NCBI GenBank assembly: GCA_016709865.1
Contig: JADJLX010000005.1
Coordinates: 1,736,001 to 1,800,000 of the forward strand
From: Bacteroidales bacterium
GTDB taxonomy: Bacteria > Bacteroidota > Bacteroidia > Bacteroidales > VadinHA17
Direction: 5' to 3'
Length of the DNA: 64,000 nucleotides
Shown here: one piece after another, positions 9,280-23,095 of the stretch
Position numbering within the stretch: position 1 is the stretch's first letter
Layout: every line of letters begins with the position of its first letter
Translations under genes and position numbers: made by a program
The notes under the pieces: generated by a model
What the model saw: the letters and a program-made list of their open reading frames with translations, nothing else
What the model was told of the DNA's origin: nothing
The model's database searches: none

Positions 9280-10404
9280 TTATTGAGCTGAAAATCTGTA
9301 GATTGTTGTTGATTTTTTTGTTTCTCCCGGATTAATTATTGTGGTTGGGAATTCAGGATGATTCGGACTGTCAGGGAAATGACCTGACTCAAGACACAAA
9401 GCTGACCTGAAATTATAAGCCCGCCCACCATGACCTATTTTGGTACCATCAAGGAAGTTCCCTGTATAGAGCTGCATTCCGGGCTGATCAGTAATCACCT
9501 CTAAAGTGCGACCTGACAATGGCTCATAGAGGATTACATCAACTTCCTCCTTATTATCAAGGACATAGTTATGATCATACCCTTTTCCCAGATACAGCTG
9601 ATCATATTCAGCATCAAGTCTTTCGCCAATTGTGTGAGCTGTGGTAAAATCAAAAGGAGTCCCGGCAACAGGTCTGATTTCTCCGGTCGGTATCATAAAA
9701 GAGTCAACAGGAGTGAATGCTGAGGCTCTGAGAACCAGTACATGTGACACAATATCATAGTTATTTATACCATGAAGATTGAAATATGCATGATTTGTAA
9801 GGTTTACAACTGTCTTCTTATCAGTTGTCCAGGTATAATCCATTACAATTTCATTATTGTCAGTCCAGGTATAAACCACTGATGCGGTTACTGTTCCAGG
9901 GAAACCCATCTCCATATCGGGACTAACATAAGAAAACTTAACTGAAGGTCCTCTGTCATCTTTCATAACTTCTGTATCCCAGACAACGCTGTGCCAGCCT
10001 TTCGGACCACCATGCAGTGTATTTGGCCCATTATTCTTAGGTAGAGTATATTCAACTCCGTCAATAGAGAACTTACCATTGGCTATACGGTTGGCATACC
10101 TTCCAACAGTTGAACCAAACGACATATCGCCATTTATTGTTTCCTCAAATGTATCGTATCCAAAAGTGATGTTATCCTTTTTACCGGTTCTGTCGGGGAC
10201 TTCGATCCAGGTAATTTTTGCTCCGAAATTAGTGAGTCTTATTACGTTACCGAATTTATTTGTCAGAGTCAGAAGATAAACTTCTTTCCCTTCGTGTGTC
10301 CCGAAAAGGTCTTTTTTAAGTGTTGACTTACTTTTTCCCGACTGATTGCAGGACATTGCGATAAGCGCAATTAATGCCAGTGATACTATAAGAATCTTCT
10401 TCAT
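9280..10404 (-). CDS. galM: Aldose 1-epimerase (mutarotase), lipoprotein
   Basis: A 374-residue galactose mutarotase family protein that interconverts alpha and beta anomers of aldoses. It has a lipoprotein signal (LIALIAMSC-NQSG), so it acts in the periplasm or at a membrane surface. Family landmarks: RYANRIANGKFSIDGVEYTL, NNGPNTLHGGPKGWHSVVWD, the catalytic His region NLTNHAYFNLHG, and the catalytic Glu in CLESGHFPDSPNHPEFP. It lies 29 bases after the GH9 gene and 16 bases before the oxidoreductase, so it is cotranscribed with the glycosidases. It probably speeds conversion of released galactose, arabinose or glucose before uptake. Confidence 0.93.
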   Translation of the reverse strand: MKKILIVSLALIALIAMSCNQSGKSKSTLKKDLFGTHEGKEVYLLTLTNKFGNVIRLTNFGAKITWIEVPDRTGKKDNITFGYDTFEETINGDMSFGSTVGRYANRIANGKFSIDGVEYTLPKNNGPNTLHGGPKGWHSVVWDTEVMKDDRGPSVKFSYVSPDMEMGFPGTVTASVVYTWTDNNEIVMDYTWTTDKKTVVNLTNHAYFNLHGINNYDIVSHVLVLRASAFTPVDSFMIPTGEIRPVAGTPFDFTTAHTIGERLDAEYDQLYLGKGYDHNYVLDNKEEVDVILYEPLSGRTLEVITDQPGMQLYTGNFLDGTKIGHGGRAYNFRSALCLESGHFPDSPNHPEFPTTIINPGETKKSTTIYRFSAQ

Positions 10405-10433
10405 GTGGTTAAGTTATGTTTTTGCTAAATTAA

Positions 10434-12182
10434 TTATTTTTTTGAGAAAAGTGCCTCTACAGCACCTGCAAGATATGCTGCCGGAGCATTCCAGTTAATT
10501 GCAATCTCATTTGAAGCATATGAACAGACATCATCTGTATACGCCTCATCAGGAATGGAAGAAGTGTATGTTGTACACTTATCCTGTTTACCTGGATTTG
10601 CTCCTCCAGCCAGCAATCCCGGTACCGGATCAGCTATGCCATCGGCTTCTGACTGACGGTGATGAGGGAACATAGGAGTTCTGTCTCCAATACCTGTTAC
10701 ATAGGAATAACCTGTCGCGTTTCTTCCCAGAATATAATCAAGATTACCGAGGGCGAATTCAAGATACTTTCTGTTTCCTGTAAGTTTGTACGTATAGATG
10801 AGCAGTATACCCTGATTTGCAGCAACTGAATTACTGCCCCAGACAAAATCACGCGCTGTTTTCCCCATTACAGTTCTGTATGAACGGTCGACAACACCCT
10901 CAGACAACTGGTCAGCAGCCTTTATTAACCTGGCTTTGATTAGCGGGAAATCCTTCTTTGCACCGTCTGTCAGTCTCTTTTCAAACCTTGCCAGAGTATA
11001 ATAACCAAGTAGTCTTACATTCCCCCATGAAGGCAATGGCATAAGAGTATCAGGAATCATATTCACCTCTTGGTAATAACTTGTTTTCTTTGTTGTAATA
11101 TAAAGCTCAGCAGCAGCCCAGATGAATTCGTCGGTATAATTGTAATCACCATAACCTCCGGTATTGATAACGGGGGTAAACTCTTTGTTCATCCTGTTCT
11201 GATCATAAGCCAGTTTTGGATTGTTCTTAGCCCATAACCAGGCTTTTTCAGCTGATCTGATACACGAATCGGCCAGACCAGGAAAAGCTTTCTTAAACTT
11301 CCCGAAGATTCTCGAAGACTGAGCCATAACTGCAGCAAAGTCGAGTGTGGCAGCAGTCCCTTTCGGAACTACATATCTGGGTGTAACACAAACCGATGGC
11401 ATTACCATTCCATCAAAATCAGCGTTAGTGACTTTATGATAAACACCTCCGTCGGAGGGATCCTGCATCGTCAGCATCCAGCGCAGGTTCCATGCGATCT
11501 CGTTAAGAAGATCAGGTGCCTGATCGGTGCTTTCAGGAATATTTAAGTTCAGAGTGTCAAAATATGCCGGGAAATCTTCATAAAGTGATAATAAAGTGCC
11601 CGTTGTAATTCCGCTGTTCACAACATATTTATTGTAGTCGCCTGCATCGTACCAGCCTTTTGGAGATGAGATAATTGTACCCGCTGGTCTGCCAGGCGAT
11701 GCTGCTGCAGGATGGACAATAACCTCCCTGTCAGGATGGCCTGCAGCCCGGCTCCATTTTCCTGCATATTCAGGAAGCAATGGGGTAGACATTCTCTGAA
11801 AATAAAATCCTTTTATCAGAGCTTTCGTTAGTCCGCAAAATACATTAGACTTAATTTCAAACTGATAGGAATCTCCGATTCCGGGGACCGAAATCCTATA
11901 GCTTCCCGGGTTTGTAACCTTTGAAAAGTCTGCTATCCGGGTTACTGTAGGAGAGAATGAAGACTTATTTGGTCCGCCTAATTTAGACTGAAAGACAACC
12001 TCGCCTGAAGGAATTGAGACTACAGAAAAATCACTTTCAGTACCATCTGGTATTACAGCAATTTTCTGTGATTCAGGATAAAATCCAAGCTGATTAAGTC
12101 TTATTTTAGATGCTGTATTTTGTGCCATCAAAAATGATGGCAAAAAAACACAAATTATTATTGCAATTAAATCTTTTCTCAT
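10434..12182 (-). CDS. Glycoside hydrolase family 9 (endo-beta-1,4-glucanase type)
   Basis: A 582-residue secreted enzyme. A signal peptide (to about residue 20, ending FLMAQ) is followed by the Ig-like CelD N-terminal domain (IRLNQLGFYPESQKIAVIPD onward, to about 110) and the (alpha/alpha)6 GH9 domain. The catalytic aspartates lie in GWYDAGDYNKYVVNSG and the general acid is the Glu of YTDDVCSYASNEIAINWN; the His signature region is FPHHRQSEADG. GH9 enzymes cut beta-1,4-glucan backbones such as cellulose, mixed-linkage glucan or xyloglucan. With GH2, GH51 and GH127 beside it, an arabinosylated or galactosylated glucan such as xyloglucan is one possible target; this is inference. Confidence 0.93.
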   Translation of the reverse strand: MRKDLIAIIICVFLPSFLMAQNTASKIRLNQLGFYPESQKIAVIPDGTESDFSVVSIPSGEVVFQSKLGGPNKSSFSPTVTRIADFSKVTNPGSYRISVPGIGDSYQFEIKSNVFCGLTKALIKGFYFQRMSTPLLPEYAGKWSRAAGHPDREVIVHPAAASPGRPAGTIISSPKGWYDAGDYNKYVVNSGITTGTLLSLYEDFPAYFDTLNLNIPESTDQAPDLLNEIAWNLRWMLTMQDPSDGGVYHKVTNADFDGMVMPSVCVTPRYVVPKGTAATLDFAAVMAQSSRIFGKFKKAFPGLADSCIRSAEKAWLWAKNNPKLAYDQNRMNKEFTPVINTGGYGDYNYTDEFIWAAAELYITTKKTSYYQEVNMIPDTLMPLPSWGNVRLLGYYTLARFEKRLTDGAKKDFPLIKARLIKAADQLSEGVVDRSYRTVMGKTARDFVWGSNSVAANQGILLIYTYKLTGNRKYLEFALGNLDYILGRNATGYSYVTGIGDRTPMFPHHRQSEADGIADPVPGLLAGGANPGKQDKCTTYTSSIPDEAYTDDVCSYASNEIAINWNAPAAYLAGAVEALFSKK

Positions 12183-12202
12183 TGTCTATTATATGGAATT
12201 AC

Positions 12203-12255
12203 AAGCCCCTCCCTCCCGGGGGAGGGTCCCGATAACTATCGGGAGGGGAGAGGTT
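12203..12255. repeat. GC-rich hairpin repeat, class A (short copy)
   Basis: Two nested palindromes, CCCTCCCGGGGGAGGG and TCCCGATAACTATCGGGA, fill the gap between the GH9 and GH2 genes. The second palindrome recurs, with one base changed, at 35932-35949 and 48610-48627, so this is a member of a dispersed family. Confidence 0.75.
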
Positions 12256-15438
<3,183 letters not shown>

Positions 15439-15536
15439 TTAGTTATTGTTGTATGGTTAGATTTATCCGATTATAAAGTTACACCTTAATAAAATCATGA
15501 ATGATTTTGAATTGTTAAAAATAGTTAATGCCTTTT

Positions 15537-16898
15537 TTAGCCGCACTGTTGAATCCTCAATTGAGTTTGAAAAAATCTGGTTAGTTTCATGATTTCCAGA
15601 TCAGGATATTTATTTGGTTCACGCAAACCCCACCAGATATTCTCTTTAAAGAAACTACCGCTGTTCTTGCCGCTAATTAGCTGCCCGGAACCAATAAAAA
15701 TATTATCATGAAAAATAAAATTTTTATGAGCTGAAGCATTTTCAAAGCTTACAACGGGAACTGAATCACTATATACAATATTGTTAAATATTTCACAATT
15801 AGCAAGTTGCTTATCATCTCCGGAGCCATTCCAAAGGAAAATACTACCAGAGCCTGCTGTCTTCAGTCCGTCATTTATGCTAACACAATTTCGTACAATA
15901 TTATCTGACCAGGCTGAGGCACCCCAATATTGGAACAATCCATATCCGGCACCTTCATTTTCATATGACAGGCAATATTGAATAATTGAATTTGTAACCC
16001 CTCCATCGAGATCGAAACCTCCGCCGTCTTTGCCATTTCTGGATGTTTTATTACGATAGCTGACACAGTGCTGAATAACAACATTATTGCTTTGCCAGGT
16101 CCAGATCCCGACAGGTCCGTTACCTTCGCGGGGCATATCCCATCCGTTATTGGTGGCAATACAATGATCAACAATAACATTATCCGACACTCCGACAAGT
16201 ATTCCGTTTCCGCTGTGGTTATCGAGCTTTGTCGGATCGCCCGGATTATTCTCAGCCCGGCAATAACTTATAAGAATACCATGAGATAACTTCTGTTCAG
16301 AACCCATGATATTAATTCCGCAAAAACCATTATTGAAGGCATATACTTTTTTCAGTTCTATACCTGAGCAATCAAAGAGATCAAGACCTGATTTCTGAAA
16401 CCCTTCAGCACTAATGTTTTCAATGGTACTGCTGGTAGTACGGATTAATGCTATACCATTTGTAGTATTTCCACCCTTCCGGCCATTCCCCCTTACATTC
16501 AGATTGCTTATAATCAGGCCATTGCAGTCTTCAACAATAATTGCCTCATTATTCCCGCCGCTGATTTCAGCTCTGCCCTCACCATAGGAAGAAATTATAA
16601 TTTCAGAACCTGATGATCCGGCAATATTTCTCAGATTAAGAGTGCCTTCAAAAACCTGTCCGGCAGCAAAGTACACTGAAGCTGTATTTTTTTGAAATCG
16701 GAGGTTTAATTCGGGAATTGTTTTTAAAGGGAATTTTTTTGTACCTGAATTACTGTCGTCTCCGAGATTGCCATCAACGTAATAATAGTCACCTTGAACA
16801 TCCCCTGCATCTTGTGTGTGTCGATCAGTAGCAGATGATTTACAGCCAGCTAATGAAACAATAAAAAATAACAGATAATATGCATGGCGCTTTTTCAT
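15537..16898 (-). CDS. Right-handed parallel beta-helix lipoprotein
   Basis: A 453-residue protein with a lipoprotein signal (LLFFIVSLAGC-KSS). After DYYYVDGNLGDDSNSGTKKF, the start typical of secreted pectate-lyase-like beta-helix proteins, come repeated rungs rich in N, G and I (for example GLIISNLNVRGNGRKGG and DNVIVDHCIATNNGWD). Such proteins bind or cleave polysaccharides; some are polysaccharide lyases or GH families, but no catalytic residues can be assigned here. The start overlaps the end of the GH127 gene by four bases (ATGA type), showing translational coupling. The C-terminus (RFFQTQLRIQQCG) does not look like a normal rung cap, so a small 3' frame error is possible. Confidence 0.8.
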   Translation of the reverse strand: MKKRHAYYLLFFIVSLAGCKSSATDRHTQDAGDVQGDYYYVDGNLGDDSNSGTKKFPLKTIPELNLRFQKNTASVYFAAGQVFEGTLNLRNIAGSSGSEIIISSYGEGRAEISGGNNEAIIVEDCNGLIISNLNVRGNGRKGGNTTNGIALIRTTSSTIENISAEGFQKSGLDLFDCSGIELKKVYAFNNGFCGINIMGSEQKLSHGILISYCRAENNPGDPTKLDNHSGNGILVGVSDNVIVDHCIATNNGWDMPREGNGPVGIWTWQSNNVVIQHCVSYRNKTSRNGKDGGGFDLDGGVTNSIIQYCLSYENEGAGYGLFQYWGASAWSDNIVRNCVSINDGLKTAGSGSIFLWNGSGDDKQLANCEIFNNIVYSDSVPVVSFENASAHKNFIFHDNIFIGSGQLISGKNSGSFFKENIWWGLREPNKYPDLEIMKLTRFFQTQLRIQQCG

Positions 16899-19323
16899 TC
16901 AATGATCCATTCATATAATCCGGCTGCGAATTCTTTATTGAGTTTAACTTTAATTTTTACGGCTGTTGCTTTAACCGGTTTAAATTCAAGTGAATCCCAG
17001 CCGTCTTTCGTAACCTTGTAAGGTGCTTTTGCTTTTACCGGCTGCCACATATTGCCGCTCAGGTACAGAATTTCCCACTCATCAGGAATACGACAGCCGC
17101 CGTTGGGACCATCATCGAACCAGTAAACCTTTGTTTTCGAAATAGTCTCTGGCTTTTCAAAGTCATACTCTATCCACTCCCACTTGCCCTTTTCAGGCCA
17201 CCAGTGGAAATAAGAAACAGAATGATCGTTTGAATGGGCAGGACTAATCTGGTCATTTACTGCACCCAGGTCTCTTGTGTTTCTGCCGCTTGTCCTTACA
17301 CTGCTTCTGTTGGCGATTGTCGGAGCAGGCAAGGGATGTGCAACCTCCGCTGCTGTCGGGATCCATACCATCATCTGACCCGGACCGCGGTTATTCCAGA
17401 GAGCATAGGGGATTAAGTTAACAGGCTCCTCCTGCAGCAACTCCACTTTACCATCAAGGGTCCTTTTTGTCTTGTTTCCTTTAGTTTTAATCATCATTGT
17501 TCCATCAAGAACAGATGGAAAAAACTCAGTTGTAACTGAGGCATCTTTATTTATCAGCAGGCTAAGAACTTTCCCGTCTGTGTTATCAGGCCATTCAGCA
17601 CAATAGATTACAGGTCCCCTCTGAAATGCAATTTTTCCAACATCTTCCTTTATCCTTTCATCAGCAACAATTTTTCGTACAGGCATTGGAAATTCAACTT
17701 CAACCTTATCTCCCTGCTTCCATTTTCTGGAGATAACTGCGTATCCGTCAACAAGAGTGGCAGATTCTATGATTTCACCATTTACTGAAATATTTACTGG
17801 TGTACTATCCCGATCTGTAAATCTGTACAGGTTACCTGGAATTGCCTCATTCAGGGCCCAACCCGGGATTCTTATCTTAAGATCAAATTTTATGTTTGTT
17901 TCCGGATTTACAGAGATCTCAACTTTGCCATTCCATGGAAAATCAGCCTTCTGGGACACTGAGACTTTATTCTTCCCGATGCTTATATCAGCATCGTTAG
18001 AGATGAACAGATTGACATAAAGCTCATTGTCTGTAACAGCGTAGATATAACCCGGTATAGCAGGAACAAACCTTGCTACATTAGACGGGCAACAGGCACA
18101 TCCGAACCATGCCTGACGCTGGTGCTGACCATTCGATTCCAGAGGATTAGGATAGAAAAACCGGTCTCCGGATAATGAGACTCCTGACAGCATCGAATTA
18201 TAAAGAGTTTTCTCAAGGATATCAATATATTTTGTCTCACCGTGAAGCAAAAACAATCTCTCATTAGTGAAAATATTACCTATTGAAGCACAGGTCTCAC
18301 AATAGGCTGACATATTAGGCAGAACGTAAGGATCAGCAAATCCTTCGTTACCTCCGGTTGCTCCTATCCCTCCGGTGAGATACATTTTTCCGTAAACGAT
18401 ATCCTCCCATATTTTTGTAATAGCATTAAGGTATGCTTCATCTTTCTCAATTGCAGCAATGTCGGCCATACCTGAATACATATAAGTAGCTCTTACAGAA
18501 TGACCTACTGCTTCAGTCTGATCTACCACCTTCTTATGTGCCTGATTATACTCTTCACCCTTGGGACCCCGCAGATCGAGGAAGAATCTTGCGAGATCGA
18601 GATATTTCTTCTCACCTGTAGTTCTGTATAATTTAACCAGTCCCATCTCAATAACCTGGTGACCGGGGTAAACAGTTTCCCTGTCCCACCCAAAATCTTT
18701 ATTGACTAAATCCGCTGATTTGACAGCGATATCGAGAAGTGTTCTTTTCCCTGTTGCCTGGTAATGAGCCACTGCGGCTTCATATAAATGTCCGAGGTTA
18801 TAAAGTTCATGACTAAGAATTGAGTCGAGACCCCATCTGTTCTTACTTGCCCACTCATGCAATCCTACTCCTCCGTGCATCTCAGCTATTGTACGGTTGG
18901 TGTAGAGATAGCCGTCATCTTCCTGAGCAAGGCCAATCTTCCAGATAAGAGTGTCGAGGTAGGCATCCAGTTTCGGATCGGGTATTGTCTGAAGTGAATA
19001 ACTGGCACCCTCAATAATCTTGAAAACGTCTGAATCGTCGAATGGATAAATAGTCTGGAACTTCCTGTATCAAGTCCTCCGGCAATTTCAAAATTCTTAA
19101 CTCTGCCGGTCGATTCACAATAGCCAAAAGCTATTGGAATCGTAACATTAGCATTTTTCTTTATCCGGGGTGCCCAGAAATTATCTGTAAGCTTCACCTG
19201 GGTAAATGGAACAGGCTGAATTGGATAATCAGCATCTGATGAAGTAGTCTTGCCACAGCCTGTAATCAAAGCTATTGTACCGGCAATCACTAAAGAAAAA
19301 CTGGCTATTTTTTTCATAATCAA
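16895..19323 (-). pseudogene. GH127 beta-L-arabinofuranosidase, one frame break
   Basis: The reading frame breaks once, at about 19058-19065. The 5' part (lipoprotein signal ending LITGC, then PVPFTQVKLTDNFWAPRIKK) reads to FEIAGGLDTG. One base short later the other frame continues FQTIYPFDDSDVFKIIEGAS and ends at 16895. One missing A in GGAAG would restore a full protein of about 808 residues. GH127 active-site signs are present: AYCETCASIGNIF and FGCACCPSNVARFVP, matching the Glu and the three Cys that bind zinc and act as nucleophile in HypBA1. A C-terminal beta-sandwich follows. It removes beta-linked L-arabinofuranose. The lone lesion suggests a sequencing error rather than decay. Confidence 0.85.
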
Positions 19324-19390
19324 TTATTTATAAGGCCTCTTCTCCAAGATCCATTCTCCAAGGAGGCAGTCTCAAAAGTTCCTCTTTTAA

Positions 19391-19462
19391 AAGCCCCTAA
19401 ATCCCCTAAAGGGGACTTAAAATCATCCATATTTAGACCCCCTTTAGGGGGAAGGGGGCAAC
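19391..19462. repeat. GC-rich hairpin repeat, class A
   Basis: Two small palindromes, CCCCTAAAGGGG and CCCCCTTTAGGGGG, are joined by an AT-rich middle and end in AAGGGGGCAAC. The copy at 21109-21176 is nearly identical. This copy is also flanked by an inverted repeat, GTCTCAA (19369-19375) and TTGAGAC (19472-19478). It lies between the GH51 stop and the GH127 start. Confidence 0.85.
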
Positions 19463-19496
19463 ATGAAGCTATTGAGACACCCTCTTTAGGGTGAGG

Positions 19497-21063
19497 TTAC
19501 TTCGTCAGTTCCAGTACCACAACCGATTTTGCAGGCATATTGATAGTCAGAACACCATCTTTGTTTGTATATCCTGTGAAATTAACCGGTTTAACAACAT
19601 CCCCATTTTCAAAGCTGTTAAATGAATTCATTTCAGCAGCAGTCAGAACCTCACCTGAAATTTTCCTGAAGGTCTCGCCTAATACAGGGCATGTAACAGT
19701 TACTGATTTATTGGGATTAAGGTTTGCCAGCGAGATGTGTACCTTTCCATCTTTATCAACTGAAGCTGATGCAGAGATTGCAGGGATCTTTTTTGTACCA
19801 TTTACATAATCCTCGCATCTGAGATCAATGTTAAGCAACTGCGCTTCCTGATGGACCCTGAACATTCTGAAAACATGATAAGTAGGAGTTAATACCATCT
19901 TGTCATCTTTTGTAAGGATCACTGATTGAAGGACATTCACTATCTGGGCAAGGTTAGCAACTTTCACCCTGTCGGCATACTTATTAAAGATATTAAGGTG
20001 AATGGCAGCAGTGAGTGCATCACGCATTGTATTCTGCTGGTAAAGGAATCCGGGATTAGTGCCCGGCTCAACCTGGAACCAGTTTCCCCATTCATCAACT
20101 ACCAGACCTTTTGTTTTCTGAGGATCGTAACGATCCATAATAGCTGCATGACCCTTGATTATCTGATCCATCTGGAGGTTCATCCTCATAGTCTCGAACC
20201 ACTCCCTCTCATCGAATTTTGTTGCTGAACCTTTATATCCCCAGCCGTCAACGATAGAATAATAATGGATAGACAAACCCCTGAAATCTGCCCCTGGTCG
20301 CTCCGTCTTTCATCAGAGTTTCTGTCCATGCATAATTAAAATCCGACGGACCGCATGCCACTCTGTAAAGCTTATTATCAGCATAATTACCAAGATAGGT
20401 TGAGAACTGTCTCATCTGGTTCGCATAGAACTCATCAGTCATATTACCGCCGCAGCCCCAGTTTTCATTTCCTATTGCAAAATATTTTACTTTCCATGGT
20501 TCTTCACGGCCATTTTCCTTACGAAGTTTTGTCATCGGGCTCTCTGAATCGGAAGTAAGATATTCGACCCACTCCGACATTTCCTTTGGAGAACCTGTTC
20601 CAACATTACCATTAATATATGCATCACAACCAAGAAGTTCTGTAAGTTTCATGAATTCATGTGTCCCGAAGGAATTATCCTCAGTTACACCTCCCCAGTG
20701 AATATTGACAATAGAAGCCCTCTGTGACTGAGGACCTATTCCGTCTCTCCAGTGGTAAGTATCAGCGAAGCATCCACCGGGCCACCTTAGGTTTGGGACT
20801 TTGATCTCACGGAGAGCAAAGAGGACATCATTACGGATACCATAAGTATTCGGGATTTTTGAATCAGTGCCAACCCATATGCCACCGTAGATACAAGTTC
20901 CAAGGTGTTCTGAAAATGGCCGTAAATATCTTTACTGATAACCGGTCCGGGATGATTAGCCACTACAACCAGTTGATTTACAGCTACACTGTTTTTGTCC
21001 TGGGCACTGGAAATGGCTCCAATAAATAATATTACACATAAAACAAAAATATGCTTTTTTCAT
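19497..21063 (-). pseudogene. GH51 alpha-L-arabinofuranosidase, at least three frame breaks
   Basis: Three or more frame changes interrupt one GH51 protein of about 515 residues: near the start codon (about 21045-21062, homopolymer A and T runs), at about 20912-20916 (TTTT where five T would keep frame) and at about 20271-20281. Joined together, the frames give a signal peptide, then [54 protein letters not shown] (acid/base Glu) and [14 protein letters not shown], all classic GH51 blocks, and the C-terminal beta-sandwich. It hydrolyses terminal alpha-L-arabinofuranose. No stop-codon substitutions are seen, only indels, so consensus error is the simplest reading. Confidence 0.85.
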
Positions 21064-21108
21064 AAAGGTTTATTTTAATTGTTTATTTTCATTTTCCTTT
21101 TTGTTTAC

Positions 21109-21176
21109 GCCCCTAAATCCCCTAAAGGGGACTTAAAATCATCCAGATTTAGACCCCTTTAGGGGAAGGGGGCAAA
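21109..21176. repeat. GC-rich hairpin repeat, class A
   Basis: A near-exact copy of the 19391-19462 repeat in the same orientation, with the same CCCCTAAAGGGG and CCCCTTTAGGGG palindromes. It fills the space between the araB stop and the GH51 start. Confidence 0.85.
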
Positions 21177-21186
21177 AAACCTGCAA

Positions 21187-22861
21187 TTATAATAGCTCCA
21201 TTTCTATAAAATTTCCAAGTTTCTTATATTCTTTAAAGAGTACCTCATATTTCTTTGCTCTTACAGGATCCGGTTTGTATTCCTTCTCGAAGCCGCCTCC
21301 CATTGCTTTCTGTGCTGCAGAGATATCCTTATGAACACCTGCCACAACAGAGGCTGCCATTGCTGATCCCAGCGCACAAGTCTGATCTGATTTTGCGACA
21401 GTTATCGGCATATTAAGAACATCAGCAACTATCTGCATAACGAACGGATTCTTTTTGGCAACACCTCCGATTGCGATTACACCATCTATCCTGACTCCCT
21501 CCGAGATAAAACGGTCGTTAATCATTTTTGAACCAAAAGCTGTTGCTTCAACCAATGCCCTGAATATTCTGGGAGCATCCGATCCGAGAGATAATCCGGA
21601 GATAGCCCCTTTAAGAGCCTGGTTAGCATCAGGAGTCCGCCTTCCGTTCATCCAATCGAGAGCTACAATAGCAGACTCTTCCGGTGGAATAGAAGCAGCT
21701 TGTTTGCTTAGTTCCCGCAATCATTTTGTCGGCTGTCTCCTCGCTTATCCTCTTCTTTGATTTATCATCAAGCCATTCCATTTTTGCAACTATCTCATCT
21801 ACAGGCCACATAAGAAGCTTACTGAACCATGCATAGATATCTCCAAAAGCTGATTGTCCGGCCTCAAGTCCCATCAATCCGGGAACTATTGAGCCATCGA
21901 CCTGACCGCATATGCCTGCCACAAGTTTATCGCCGACTTCAGCCATTGGAGAAACAATCATATCGCATGTTGAGGTACCCATCACTTTTACCAGATGATA
22001 AGGTTTTATCTCACCTCCGACTGCTCCCAGGTGCGCATCAAATGAACCGACACCTACATTAACATTTTCTGGCAATCCGAGTTTTTTTGCCCACTCTTCA
22101 GTAAGGGTTCCTGCAACAACTTCACAAGTATATGTCTCTGAGTAAAGTCTTTCCTTTAATCCTGCCAGTACAGGATCGAGTTTAACGAGAAATTTTTCAT
22201 CTGGCAATCCACCGAAATCTTTATGCCACATAGCTTTATGACCAGCTGCACAACGGCTTCTCTTCAATTTCAGCGGATTTGTTTCACCGGTGAGAATGGC
22301 AGTAATCCAGTCGCAGTGTTCAACCCATGAGAAAGCATTTTTGCGGACCTCACTATTATTACGGAGTACGTGTAGCACTTTTGCCCAGAACCATTCAGAA
22401 GAATATATTCCTCCCTCGAATTTTGTAAAGTCGACACCTCCCCACGATCTGGCCAGTTCGTTTATCTCAGCAGCTTCCTTAACAGCTGTATGATCTTTCC
22501 ATAAAACAAACATGGCATCGGGGTTGGATTCGAAACCTGCTTTCAGAGAGAGAGGGACACCCTCTTTATCGGTTGCCACAGGAGTTGAACCGGTAGTATC
22601 CACAGTAATTCCGGCGATATTATTAATTATATCCGGGGCCAGTCCTTTCAATGCATTTTTAACAGAGGTCTCCAGTCCTTCCAGATAATCAAGAGGATGC
22701 TGACGAAACTGGTTTATTGATGGATCGCAGAACAATCCTTTTTTCCAGCGTGGATATTCAAATACAGACGATCCAATAATTTTCCCATCGGATGTATCAA
22801 CAATTACTGATCTTACAGAGTCAGTACCATAGTCAATCCCAATTACATATTTGTTTGCCAT
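21187..22861 (-). pseudogene. araB: Ribulokinase, one frame break
   Basis: An FGGY-family kinase that phosphorylates L-ribulose to L-ribulose 5-phosphate. The N-terminal part reads from 22861 (YVIGIDYGTDSVRSVIVDT, the first ATP-binding motif) through SFDAHLGAVGGEIKPYHLVK to about 21724. The rest continues in a second frame (LSKQAASIPPEESAIVALDW, then GVIAIGGVAKKNPFVMQIVAD and ALGSAMAASVVAG) to 21187. Together they make about 557 residues, normal for AraB. The break is at about 21718-21724 in ATTGCGGG. Everything else is intact, so the gene is probably functional in the organism. It follows araD by 234 bases. Confidence 0.88.
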
Positions 22862-22899
22862 AATATCACATGTCAGAAAAATTAATATGCTCCTCTTTA

Positions 22900-22946
22900 G
22901 CGCCGGTATTTTACCTTACAAATACACTGAAATTGTGCTCCGGCGC
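22900..22946. promoter_or_regulatory. Inverted repeat in the araB leader
   Basis: GCGCCGG (22900-22906) and CCGGCGC (22940-22946) are perfect inverted copies 33 bases apart, 39 bases upstream of the araB start. This could be an mRNA hairpin or a paired operator, for instance for the AraR regulator encoded nearby. No further support is visible. Confidence 0.35.
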
Positions 22947-23027
22947 AAATCATAAATTTATTACATCTTCTACCGATATGTCGCCACTCTGTGGCTGAAA
23001 ACCTTCATATTCAGCTAATTCAGGTCT

Positions 23028-23094
23028 TTACTTTTATCTTTCAACTTTTGTCTTTTGTCTTTTTTGCTCTGTGCTCTGTGCTCTATGCCCTGAG
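23028..23094. repeat. Degenerate tandem repeat, class C
   Basis: Short imperfect units follow one another: TTTTGTC repeated, then GCTCTGT repeated (GCTCTGTGCTCTGTGCTCTA). It lies directly after the araD stop. Similar low-complexity stretches occur at 32884-32975, 34588-34623 and 58384-58498. Confidence 0.6.
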
Positions 23095-23095
23095 C